Below, in pieces: positions 1 to 5,883 of a stretch of 6,992 nt of DNA. The stretch is taken from NCBI GenBank assembly GCA_050288085.1, contig JBNKDD010000302.1, forward strand, positions 1 through 6,992, given 5' to 3'. The stretch's first letter is position 1, and every line of letters starts with the position of its first letter. The position numbers and the translations under genes are program-made. The notes below the pieces were generated by a model that saw only the letters and a program-made list of their open reading frames with translations, had not been told where the DNA came from and ran no database searches. This stretch comes from JBNKDD01 sp050288085 (GTDB taxonomy: Bacteria; Chloroflexota; Anaerolineae; Aggregatilineales; UBA3940).

Positions 1-1088
1 ACACGTAATGAGATTGGGCAGTCGATCAGCCGCTTGGGGCTGAAGTGCAGGTCGCGTTCGACCGGCTGGTGGAATTGCGCGACCCTGGTTGGATCTTTGG
101 CAGGCCGGATCGTGACCGGCATCTGGATGCTGTTCAGTTCTTCCAGGGTGAAATAGCCGTATTCGGACAGCATTGGGTCGGCTTCGTTTTCCACCCAGCC
201 AAAGAAGCGTTCGGCTTCCGGATCAAACTCCATCGCGTACCAGGTGAAGCTGCCACAGAAGAACTTGACATAGACCTTCTTCTCCTCGACCGGCAGCTTT
301 TCCTGCCCGTAGAGTCTGGGCAGTTGTTTCCGGATCGAGGCCGGCAGCAGTTGGTGGCCGCGGCGTCTGTCCAGCATAGTTTGGGAAATCACCGGCTGTT
401 CATTCTGTATATTGGTTATTTCGGTGCCGGTAACGGCGACCGGGTCGGGGATCTCGCTCAGCGGCTGGAGGGGGGTATCGTCCCCCGGCCAGTCCAGTTC
501 GCCTTTCCCCACCCGCTGGGCAATCTGGTATTCCCAGCGTTCCGGGTTCAGGCTGACCTGGTAGATGCCCTGCTGCCCCAGGATAGGCAGCGGGACGATC
601 AGTCGTTTCTGTTGGCCAATCGCCACCAACCGTTCCGACCACTCTGGGAAGATGGCAACCGAGATGACCTGGCGCAGGATGGCGGTTAGTTTGAGGGGCA
701 GGCCTGGCTCATCAAATAGGAAACACAGGCCGCTCTCGTCATCGAGGGCCTCGAAGCGCCGGTCGAGCAGTGTCATGTGGTCGACCTGGAGGTTCGGCAG
801 GCGCTGCTGGTAGCGTAGGAAAGTGGGCGATTCCTCCAGGCCGCGGTGACCCAGGTAGCGGTTACCCCTTCCCCCCTGCCCGTTTTCGGGCACAAAGGTC
901 AGGGTTTTCTTGTTGGCCAGGGCAGCCCAGACTGCTTCGATCGAGGTGGGCGGGCCGGCGGCTTCGAGGTAGACCAGGTTGTCGTACTCACTGTCTTCGG
1001 GCCGGTGGAAGGCCGCTCCAAAAATCTGTGTTTTGCCGACTTGCGAGAGGCTCCCGACGTATTTGAGTGCAGGGGTGAATCCGGTCAT
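1..1088 (-). CDS. DUF2958-domain protein with an unrecognised N-terminal domain (C-terminus beyond the window)
   Basis: The reading frame is open from an ATG at 1088 to the left edge (362 codons, no stop), so the 3' end is missing. The start is set by a strong Shine-Dalgarno, AAGGAGATC at 1095-1103, with 9 nt between GGAG and ATG. Residues about 246-358 match the DUF2958 family: LPRLYGQEK, VYVKFFCGSFTWYAMEFDP, FFGWVE, YGYFTLEEL and ERDLHFSPK are its usual landmarks in the usual order. DUF2958 is a small domain of unknown function common on plasmids, integrative elements and phages, where it often makes up most of a short protein. Here it follows about 200 residues that I do not recognise, with the segments VYLEAAGPP, NRYLGHRGL, CFLFDEPG and RLIVPLPILGQQGIY. 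A low-complexity linker at about 201-245 joins the two parts. Since DUF2958 is nearly complete at the edge, the gene probably ends soon after it unless another domain follows. Biochemical role unknown. Confidence 0.88.
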   Translation of the reverse strand, partial: MTGFTPALKYVGSLSQVGKTQIFGAAFHRPEDSEYDNLVYLEAAGPPTSIEAVWAALANKKTLTFVPENGQGGRGNRYLGHRGLEESPTFLRYQQRLPNLQVDHMTLLDRRFEALDDESGLCFLFDEPGLPLKLTAILRQVISVAIFPEWSERLVAIGQQKRLIVPLPILGQQGIYQVSLNPERWEYQIAQRVGKGELDWPGDDTPLQPLSEIPDPVAVTGTEITNIQNEQPVISQTMLDRRRGHQLLPASIRKQLPRLYGQEKLPVEEKKVYVKFFCGSFTWYAMEFDPEAERFFGWVENEADPMLSEYGYFTLEELNSIQMPVTIRPAKDPTRVAQFHQPVERDLHFSPKRLIDCPISLR

Positions 1089-1094
1089 GGTTTT

Positions 1095-1103
1095 GATCTC
1101 CTT
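1095..1103 (-). promoter_or_regulatory. Shine-Dalgarno of the DUF2958 gene
   Basis: On the minus strand AAGGAGATC stands 9 nt (from GGAG) before the ATG at 1088. It is a near-perfect anti-16S match and fixes the start of a gene whose end is outside the window. Confidence 0.8.
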
Positions 1104-1219
1104 TTGTAAATGGATTGAAAAGTCAGGGGGTCTTCTGAGCGCCCGGCCAGGTCGATTGGCTGGGGCGGCGATGGTGTCGATTGAGTGGAGTATGGGACAA
1201 CCCAAACTCCACCTCCGAA

Positions 1220-1257
1220 GCGCCGTAGGCGCAACCGTAAACGGTTGTGGCTGCGGC
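1220..1257. repeat. Two adjacent hairpins, or one long imperfect hairpin, in the divergent intergenic region
   Basis: Two small perfect hairpins lie side by side: GCGCC-GTA-GGCGC at 1220-1232 and CAACCG-TAAA-CGGTTG at 1232-1247. Alternatively, 1222-1237 pairs with 1242-1257 as one 16-bp stem with a TAAA loop. That stem has one G-G mismatch and two positions that are G-U wobbles if the plus strand is transcribed, but C-A mismatches if the minus strand is. The element lies about 130 bases upstream of the DUF2958 gene and no gene ends just before it, so an ordinary terminator is unlikely. It could be a structured leader of the leftward transcript, a small mobile REP-like repeat, or a protein-binding site. 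Confidence 0.5.
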
Positions 1258-1330
1258 TCCAGCTGACCTCCTTTGAAGCGGCTGGCCCGGACGGGATCGG
1301 GGGGAGCACGATCCGGCAGGGAAATATTAT

Positions 1331-1359
1331 GTTATAGATTACATATGGTTAAGTAATAA
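1331..1359 (-). promoter_or_regulatory. Possible leftward promoter for the DUF2958 gene
   Basis: On the minus strand TTATTA (1354-1359) and TATAAC (1331-1336) are separated by 17 nt. The -10 matches consensus at 5 of 6 positions, the -35 only at 3. It sits in the AT-rich island, where chance matches are frequent. If used, it gives the DUF2958 gene a leader of over 230 nt that includes the hairpins at 1220-1257. Confidence 0.3.
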
Positions 1360-1375
1360 TATCAGTAATATATAA
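1352..1375. repeat. Short direct repeat AGTAATA in an AT-rich island
   Basis: AGTAATA occurs at 1352-1358 and again at 1364-1370, exactly 12 bases apart. A related AGTA-TATA string lies in the left arm of the inverted repeat at 1394-1419. The surrounding 1322-1380 has only about 9 G or C in 59 bases. The repeats could be extra half-sites for whatever binds the inverted repeat, or chance in AT-rich DNA. Confidence 0.3.
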
Positions 1376-1377
1376 AT

Positions 1378-1407
1378 TTGCGGGGCGTCGTTTTTACAGT
1401 ATATAAT
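1378..1407 (+). promoter_or_regulatory. Predicted rightward promoter for the 293-residue protein
   Basis: TTGCGG (1378-1383) as -35 and a perfect TATAAT (1402-1407) as -10 are separated by 18 nt. Transcription would start near 1414 and leave a leader of roughly 78 nt before the ATG at 1492. The -10 box lies inside the inverted repeat at 1394-1419, so a protein bound there would block the promoter. Confidence 0.5.
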
Positions 1408-1419
1408 AATATACTGTAA
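1394..1419. promoter_or_regulatory. 26-bp inverted repeat overlapping the -10 box (predicted operator)
   Basis: TTACAGTATAT at 1394-1404 is repeated as its exact reverse complement at 1409-1419, around a 4-base centre AATA. Perfect 11-bp arms with dyad symmetry over a TATAAT box are the classic layout of a repressor site for a dimeric DNA-binding protein. No T-run follows, and it precedes a gene rather than following one, so it is not a terminator. The arms (ACAGTAT..ATACTGT) have the opposite polarity to an E. coli LexA box (CTGT..ACAG). The cognate regulator is not known; the adjacent 293-residue protein is a candidate for autoregulation. Confidence 0.6.
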
Positions 1420-1491
1420 GATGTTCAGGGGCCGAACCGGGAGTGGGCGGGGAATCTTTTATAACTCCGGAAATTAGTTGGAGGGTACACC

Positions 1492-2373
1492 ATGTCTCGT
1501 CTAATTTATGCTCAGGAGAAGCTGCCGGAACTCAGCCTGCGCGAGCTGCAAATCCTGGCAGCTCACTTGAATCTACGTGAGGACCGGGATGCGCCCCGCA
1601 CCCTACCCTCTGAGGTGGGCGGCGAGGGATTAAGAACGGTGGTTTCCCTGGTGCGGGAGGCGGAAGAGGCCAGGGGTACTTTGGCCGCTATTTTGGCAGA
1701 GGTTCCGAAACTGCGGAGAAGCGATGAGATCCTACTGCGCGGGATGGCTAACCAGCTCTTCGATGCTCTTGATGCTCGGCGGGCTGAACCAGCTCCGGCT
1801 AAAGTTAATTTGCAAGGCAGCTTGATGGCGAAGATGGTTAATGGATCAGGCCCATTTGCCTACGCGCGTTTTTGGACAACCAGCGGAGGTCGGAACCGCC
1901 GCCGGAAGAAGCTGCGGGCGGTTTATTTAGGTAAAACTTACGGACAGTTCATCACCTTCATGAACGAACATGTAGATCAGGAGCTGCGGGCCGCTATCAG
2001 CCGGGCAGTCATTTATGCCTACTGGACAGAGCAGATAAATGATCTTGAGCGCGTGATTATGAAGTTGGGCTGGCGGCTGAATGTTGAGATGATGCTCATC
2101 CTGCTCGAACAAGAGGTGCAGCCTCGCTGGGATGAATTGGAACGGACAGGCGGCATCAGCCCGCAGCAGAAAGCGCAGGGGCTGCTCACCGTGCTGTTTG
2201 AACTGGAAACAGGTGACTTTGAGGGACGTATCAGGCGGGTCAGCCAGGAATGGCAGCGCCGGCATGGGGCCTTCTCACCGATGATCGGTGGGGGCGGCGA
2301 TGAGGTTGAACTCACCGGCTTCGAACCGATGCTCGGTGGTGATAAAAGGCCATCCGGAGAAAATCAGAAATAG
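1492..2373 (+). CDS. Hypothetical protein, 293 residues, with a basic central motif (possible DNA-binding)
   Basis: The ATG at 1492 follows GGAGG (1480-1484) with 7 nt spacing, a strong start. I cannot assign a family with confidence. Residues about 11-30 (LPELSLRELQILAAHLNL) form a short helical segment resembling SAP-like or other small helical motifs. Residues 120-150 read GPFAYARFWTTSGG, then RNRRRKKLR, then AVYLGK. This resembles the short beta-strand motif 'YxRYW...G.xRxxYLGK' often seen in DNA-binding proteins of mobile elements, but with an unusually dense basic run (R134, R136-R138, K139, K140, R142). The rest is mainly helical, including amphipathic stretches at about 165-215. The C-terminus (264-293) is glycine-rich and probably disordered. 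It is the only rightward gene, faces the polymerase cluster head-on, and has the predicted operator in front of it. A regulator is a reasonable guess, not shown. Confidence 0.8.
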   Translation: MSRLIYAQEKLPELSLRELQILAAHLNLREDRDAPRTLPSEVGGEGLRTVVSLVREAEEARGTLAAILAEVPKLRRSDEILLRGMANQLFDALDARRAEPAPAKVNLQGSLMAKMVNGSGPFAYARFWTTSGGRNRRRKKLRAVYLGKTYGQFITFMNEHVDQELRAAISRAVIYAYWTEQINDLERVIMKLGWRLNVEMMLILLEQEVQPRWDELERTGGISPQQKAQGLLTVLFELETGDFEGRIRRVSQEWQRRHGAFSPMIGGGGDEVELTGFEPMLGGDKRPSGENQK

Positions 2374-2379
2374 GTTGGC

Positions 2380-3084
2380 TTATTCTTCTCCCCATGTCCA
2401 GTCGTCTGGGGGATCCGGCAGGGCATCGGTCAGCCGGTCGGCGGTGGTGTCCCCGTACAATTTCTGGTTGCGCAGGCTCGTCCACTTCAGTTCATTATCC
2501 AGGATTTCACGGTCCGCATCTCTAAAGTGCTGGTCGATAGCGGCCAGCTGCTCCGGGGTGAGCAGCGTCTCCTCATCGAGTTCCCGGTTGCGTTTGTCAT
2601 GGGCTTCGCTGGCGCTGATGGAATTGAGTAGTTCATTGGTGTAGGCGTTCTGGACCGGGAGTTCGGCCAGGCCGAGGTCGATCACCTGGACGACCCGGTA
2701 TTGGGGTTTGAACCGGTGGGCATCTTCAGGCCGCCAGCCGGGGCCGAGCAGCGCAATTTGTGACCGCTGGTAGTAATGGCCGGTGTAGACCGCCAGCCGG
2801 TAGGTCGTCAAGGCCGGGTCGGGGTTGGGGGTCGGTTGGCCATCAAAGGAGGTGATCGGTTCGCCTTCAAAAGGATCCCCGTCGCCAATTCCATTCAGAA
2901 TCTCGTCGGGGTAATCGAAGGCCAGTCGATCGGTTTGCAGGTCGATCACGGCCAGTGGGGCACTTCCCTTGAACTGATTGGTTGATTTGCCAGGGGAGAT
3001 GATTGCAATTTTTAGCGGGCTGAGCGGTTCCTCAAAGGCTTCTTCATCATAGGCTTTATAAAAGGACAGTCGGTAGGTTTGCAT
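2380..3084 (-). CDS. Hypothetical protein, 234 residues, with two tandem copies of one domain
   Basis: The ATG at 3084 lies 24 nt after the stop of the polymerase-like gene. That gap holds GAGGAAAAGAGGATA, giving an SD about 9-10 nt before the start. No known family is recognised. Residues 3-66 and 94-156 look like copies of one domain: both begin TYRL(S/A)-x-Y, have a hydrophobic strand (KIAIISPG versus QIALLGPG) and then a strand ending in VIDL (PLAVIDL versus VVQVIDL), and both close with (E)(I/L)LN-x-I (EILNGI versus ELLNSI). A Pro/Gly/Asp-rich linker at 67-92 joins them. Residues 160-234 are mainly charged helices (EETLLTPEQLAAIDQHF) with an acidic, tryptophan-containing tail (DDWTWGEE). 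There is no signal peptide or membrane segment, so it is probably cytoplasmic. Its place directly behind the polymerase-like gene suggests an accessory factor, which is inference. It ends 6 bp from the convergent gene's stop. Confidence 0.85.
   Translation of the reverse strand: MQTYRLSFYKAYDEEAFEEPLSPLKIAIISPGKSTNQFKGSAPLAVIDLQTDRLAFDYPDEILNGIGDGDPFEGEPITSFDGQPTPNPDPALTTYRLAVYTGHYYQRSQIALLGPGWRPEDAHRFKPQYRVVQVIDLGLAELPVQNAYTNELLNSISASEAHDKRNRELDEETLLTPEQLAAIDQHFRDADREILDNELKWTSLRNQKLYGDTTADRLTDALPDPPDDWTWGEE
2617..2805 (-). repeat. Second copy of the duplicated domain (residues 94-156)
   Basis: This region encodes the second TYRL...VIDL...ELLNSI unit. Its partner is residues 3-66, encoded at 2887-3078. 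The copies are similar only at protein level and at key positions, so the duplication is old. Confidence 0.6.
2887..3078 (-). repeat. First copy of the duplicated domain (residues 3-66)
   Basis: This region encodes the first TYRL...VIDL...EILNGI unit of the 234-residue protein. It is longer than the second copy between the first strand and the IISPG strand (an acidic DEEAFEEPLSP insertion). Confidence 0.6.
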
Positions 3085-3108
3085 CGGGAGATATCCTCTT
3101 TTCCTCGT

Positions 3109-5883
3109 TTATTCAGGTTGCTCGTCCTGGGCGGGCAGCACGCTGTAGGTGGCCCGCAGGTTGCCATCGTCGGCCAGCGAATGGAGGAGCTGGATGCGGT
3201 CGCCAGGTTGAAGATCTTCGGCATGCTGGAGCGTGCCGAACAGGTCGCCATATTCATTATAGGCTACCAGCTGCCCCTCGTCATTGTGAGCGACCTGGAG
3301 GATCTTGTCGCGGAAGCTGGTGGCAGTGCGTTCTTTGATGATATCTTTGAGGTCTCTGTTGGTCTTTTTTGGTACCTGGCGCATCTGCTCCCGGCGGCTG
3401 CCTTCGGGCACCGCTTTGCCTTGTGCTCGGCATTGGGTCTTGTAGAAGTTGAGCCAGACATCCTGGAGGCCCAGCGTGCGGACCGGCGCTTCGTCGATCA
3501 CTGCGCCTGGGTAGACCATCAGTCCTTCGCTCGTTTCCCCCAGCTCATCCAGCACGCCAATCTCTCGCAGAGCCTCGATGGTGCGGTGTTCGACGCCCCT
3601 GCCCCGTTTATTGGTTTTGGGGTCAATGCGGCCTTTCTGCCAGACTGCTGCATCGGAACGACTGTGGCCTCGTTCGTCGGCATGGAGGTAACTACTGAAG
3701 ATTGCCCCACGCAAGATGGCGTTTTGCCGTTCTGGGGGATGGCGATCCAGGAAGGCTTCGCATTCCTCCCGCGCTCGGTCGTAGTCGTTATGGCTGGTGC
3801 GTAGGATGCGGGTGTAGGTGCTGTTGAAGTCTTTGCCTAACTCGATAGCTTCCGGGTCATCAAAGACGCTGTCAAAGACTTGTCGGGGCGGAATTGCCTG
3901 TGCCATTAGGGTATCCCGTTTTTCCTCGAACTGGGCGACATGGGCCAGTACAGCATCTACTGTATGGTCGAGCCAGTGGTCGCTGCTGGCTCTGGGCAGC
4001 GGGGGCAGATTGTCTCGGTCGCTGTAGTCGATGGACAGGCGTTTTTTGATTTCTTGGTCAGGGTCACCGATCAGCAGTTTGGGGACGGGTGTACCCGATT
4101 CCAGTAGCCGCCGGATGTAATCGTAGTTCCACTGCACGATATGGCTGGTATCGGCCCCGGTCTTGACCTGGGCGTCGATGATGTCCTCCAGGGGGGCAGG
4201 CATCTCTTCCGGCAGGTCGCCGTAGACTGCTTTAGTCACCATCAGGGTATTGCAGGTCATCCCCAGAGCGCCGCTGTTGGCCTGGACCCGCTGGATGGCT
4301 TCTTCCATGGTGCTGACCGTATTGTCATGGTCGACCCGCTGGGTGTATGTGATCTGGCGGTGGTCGATCCGGGTGGGTAGTGTCCGGCTGTCGCCCGGTA
4401 CACTGGTGATGATCTCGCCATCGGCGGTTTCCCAGGTAGGTAGGTTGCTGTTCGCGGTGGGTTTCAGGACAACGTATTCCCCCAGTTGGTTGGGTGAGCG
4501 CCAGGCCAGCACCTTCTGGTCGCCATCGTAATCGTCGAACACGTGCATCCACAGGGCATCGTCGTGGTCGGCTCCACCCAGGATGGCCGCAATGCCACTT
4601 TCGTCAGGGCTGTCAGGCAGCGATAGCCAGTCCTCGTCGTTGACCCAGGCGGTGCCGCGTTGGTGGTCAATCTGGACTTCGCCGGGTTCGACTGCTATTC
4701 CTTCATAACCGCAGGCTTCTCCGACTGCCTGGGGCATGACGTAATACCGCCCGCCGGGGATGTCGATCCGGTGCTTGTGCATCGCACCGGTGTTGAGCTG
4801 ATTGATTCGCTGGTTCATCAGCGATTTGGCGTGGTGGCGGAAGTGCATCGGGTGGCCGCCGGAAGCGAAGAACAGGCGGGTGCCGTAGCTCTCAATATCA
4901 TCCAACGAGTCGTGTTTATCAACCCGAGCCATGGCCGCTACCACGTCGCCGCTCTCGACCGCCCGGCTGAAGACTTCGCCGGCGTCATGCAGCCATTCGG
5001 CGTATTGCTCATGATTGAAAAATGGGTGCAGGTCGATGGCCGACTGGATGTCGATCCGCATGTGGTCCTTGCCATGTACGAAGTCGAAACCTACCCAGGT
5101 CTGGCCGCTGTGGAGGCTGATCTCCCGCTTGGTGTCCTGGGGCAACAGGAAGTCATGTTCCTCTCCGTCAATCACGATCTCGTCGGCCACCATCGCGTGG
5201 CCTTTGTCCTGTCCTCGGTCGGTCATGATGGTGAATTCCACCCGGTCGGTGCGGGCCAGTTCGCGGCGCAGCCGGGCAGCTTTGGCCGGGGACATGTTTT
5301 CTTCGTCGATCAGCATCCGTTTGAGCATCCGCCGGCTGACCACCCCAGCACCATCCCATACCTTGGGGCCGGCGGTGGGGTCAACGGTGGAATAGTTGGC
5401 ATAGTCAAATTCGTCCATGTAGGCGATTTTGACCGATTCGGGGTCAAAGGAGTCGGATAGGAAATAGGGTCGGAGCACCCGCGACAGACGTTTGGACATC
5501 ACAAGTGGACCTTTGACCTCCGGATGCAGGCGCAGCCCGGTTCGCTGGCAGAACTCCTCCTGGGTCAGGCCATCCACATACAGGCTGGTTACACCATCGT
5601 CGTGCACAATTTGCAGGGTGGGTTCGGGCAGCCCGAAGGTGAAGTGGGGGTTAATTGCCTCGTCGAGTTGGTCCAGTTCCTGGGTGATGATGTACCAGTG
5701 GCGGTTCAGGCCATCCAGCAGCGGATAGTGTGTGCCGGTGTCTGGGTCATAGCTGCTGAGCACCTCGTACTTGTAGGAACCGGGTTCGGGCAGTGGTGGC
5801 TCCGGCCCTCGTGGTGGTTCGTCGGCCAGGCTCATGCCAGGTGGGGGTTTTGGTGCGTAACGGGTGGCTTTGTCAGAGGACAT
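3109..5883 (-). CDS. Predicted single-subunit RNA polymerase of the double-psi-beta-barrel superfamily (YonO/RdRP-like), 924 residues
   Basis: I choose the ATG at 5883, not one at 5952, because it overlaps the DUF4417 stop by only 11 nt, and the extra 23 residues (MNIPARCIPRR...) are just the other frame of DUF4417. Residues 8-36 are a proline-rich tail. Superfamily landmarks then appear in order: WDGAGVVSRR at 176-185 (compare DGxGxIS in RDRs); a KG pair in RGQDKGHAMVAD (K227) and LLPQDTKRE (K252), where the two active-site lysines are expected; the metal-binding loop DYDGDQ (D451, D453, D455), compare NADFDGDQMAVH of beta-prime and DLDGD of RDRs; and GALGMTCN (538-545) with VKTGAD (573-578), like the LG...N and DxxKTG segments that follow the active site in RdRPs. 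These residues bind Mg2+ and polymerise NTPs in known relatives. Residues about 600-924 form an extra, unrecognised C-terminal region ending in a small beta-rich module (about 858-915). DNA or RNA template cannot be told from the sequence. It is longer than YonO (about 500 residues) and shorter than most eukaryotic RdRPs. Confidence 0.88.
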   Translation of the reverse strand: MSSDKATRYAPKPPPGMSLADEPPRGPEPPLPEPGSYKYEVLSSYDPDTGTHYPLLDGLNRHWYIITQELDQLDEAINPHFTFGLPEPTLQIVHDDGVTSLYVDGLTQEEFCQRTGLRLHPEVKGPLVMSKRLSRVLRPYFLSDSFDPESVKIAYMDEFDYANYSTVDPTAGPKVWDGAGVVSRRMLKRMLIDEENMSPAKAARLRRELARTDRVEFTIMTDRGQDKGHAMVADEIVIDGEEHDFLLPQDTKREISLHSGQTWVGFDFVHGKDHMRIDIQSAIDLHPFFNHEQYAEWLHDAGEVFSRAVESGDVVAAMARVDKHDSLDDIESYGTRLFFASGGHPMHFRHHAKSLMNQRINQLNTGAMHKHRIDIPGGRYYVMPQAVGEACGYEGIAVEPGEVQIDHQRGTAWVNDEDWLSLPDSPDESGIAAILGGADHDDALWMHVFDDYDGDQKVLAWRSPNQLGEYVVLKPTANSNLPTWETADGEIITSVPGDSRTLPTRIDHRQITYTQRVDHDNTVSTMEEAIQRVQANSGALGMTCNTLMVTKAVYGDLPEEMPAPLEDIIDAQVKTGADTSHIVQWNYDYIRRLLESGTPVPKLLIGDPDQEIKKRLSIDYSDRDNLPPLPRASSDHWLDHTVDAVLAHVAQFEEKRDTLMAQAIPPRQVFDSVFDDPEAIELGKDFNSTYTRILRTSHNDYDRAREECEAFLDRHPPERQNAILRGAIFSSYLHADERGHSRSDAAVWQKGRIDPKTNKRGRGVEHRTIEALREIGVLDELGETSEGLMVYPGAVIDEAPVRTLGLQDVWLNFYKTQCRAQGKAVPEGSRREQMRQVPKKTNRDLKDIIKERTATSFRDKILQVAHNDEGQLVAYNEYGDLFGTLQHAEDLQPGDRIQLLHSLADDGNLRATYSVLPAQDEQPE
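4150..4272 (-). other. Post-catalytic motif of the polymerase-like protein (residues 538-578)
   Basis: Encodes GALGMTCNTL, then an acidic loop, then EDIIDAQVKTGAD. Eukaryotic RdRPs have a comparable 'LG.IaN.H' helix followed some 30 residues later by 'AVDxxKTG'. Finding both parts at the right distance after the DxDGD loop argues against a chance DGD match. Confidence 0.65.
4519..4533 (-). other. Predicted catalytic metal-binding loop DYDGD (residues 451-455)
   Basis: These 15 bases encode D-Y-D-G-D, a complete DxDGD motif with all three metal-binding aspartates. It is preceded by a hydrophobic strand (ALWMHVF) and followed by Q and a second strand (KVLAWRS), as in the second barrel of RNA polymerases. 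The asparagine that precedes the loop in beta-prime (NADFDGD) is absent here (FDDYDGD). Confidence 0.8.
5128..5355 (-). other. Predicted first-barrel motifs of the polymerase-like protein (residues 177-252)
   Basis: Encodes D177-G-A-G..S183, then about 45 residues later K227-G228, then K252. From memory, the two active-site lysines of QDE-1 are 24 residues apart, against 25 here, and 8 apart in bacterial beta. Between the WDGAG and KG motifs lies a charged helical stretch (residues about 192-215). Confidence 0.6.

Noticed and set aside
45..689. Long plus-strand open frames at 45-689, 3079-3804 and 4660-5460
   Set aside because: They lie opposite the DUF2958 gene and the polymerase-like gene, which have recognisable conserved motifs. 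The antisense frames are open because of GC-rich codon use and show no motif or ribosome binding site of their own.
1264..1276. Strong SD-like AAAGGAGGT on the minus strand in the intergenic region
   Set aside because: No ATG or other good start codon stands at the proper distance after it, so no gene can be assigned.
1085..1309. Minus-strand 74-codon frame from GTG at 1309 whose TGA overlaps the DUF2958 ATG as ATGA
   Set aside because: The ATGA overlap is attractive, but there is no SD before the GTG, the product is Pro/Ser/Arg-rich without a fold, and it translates straight through the hairpins at 1220-1257. It is probably non-coding leader.
1394..1419. LexA (SOS) box
   Set aside because: The half-sites have the reverse polarity (ACAGTAT..ATACTGT) and a different layout from the E. 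coli type CTGT-N8-ACAG; LexA boxes of other phyla cannot be judged here.
2356..2391. GGAGAA...TTCTCC inverted repeat across the convergent stops, as a bidirectional terminator
   Set aside because: The arms are only 6 bp with a 24-base loop and no T-run on either side, so this is likely chance.
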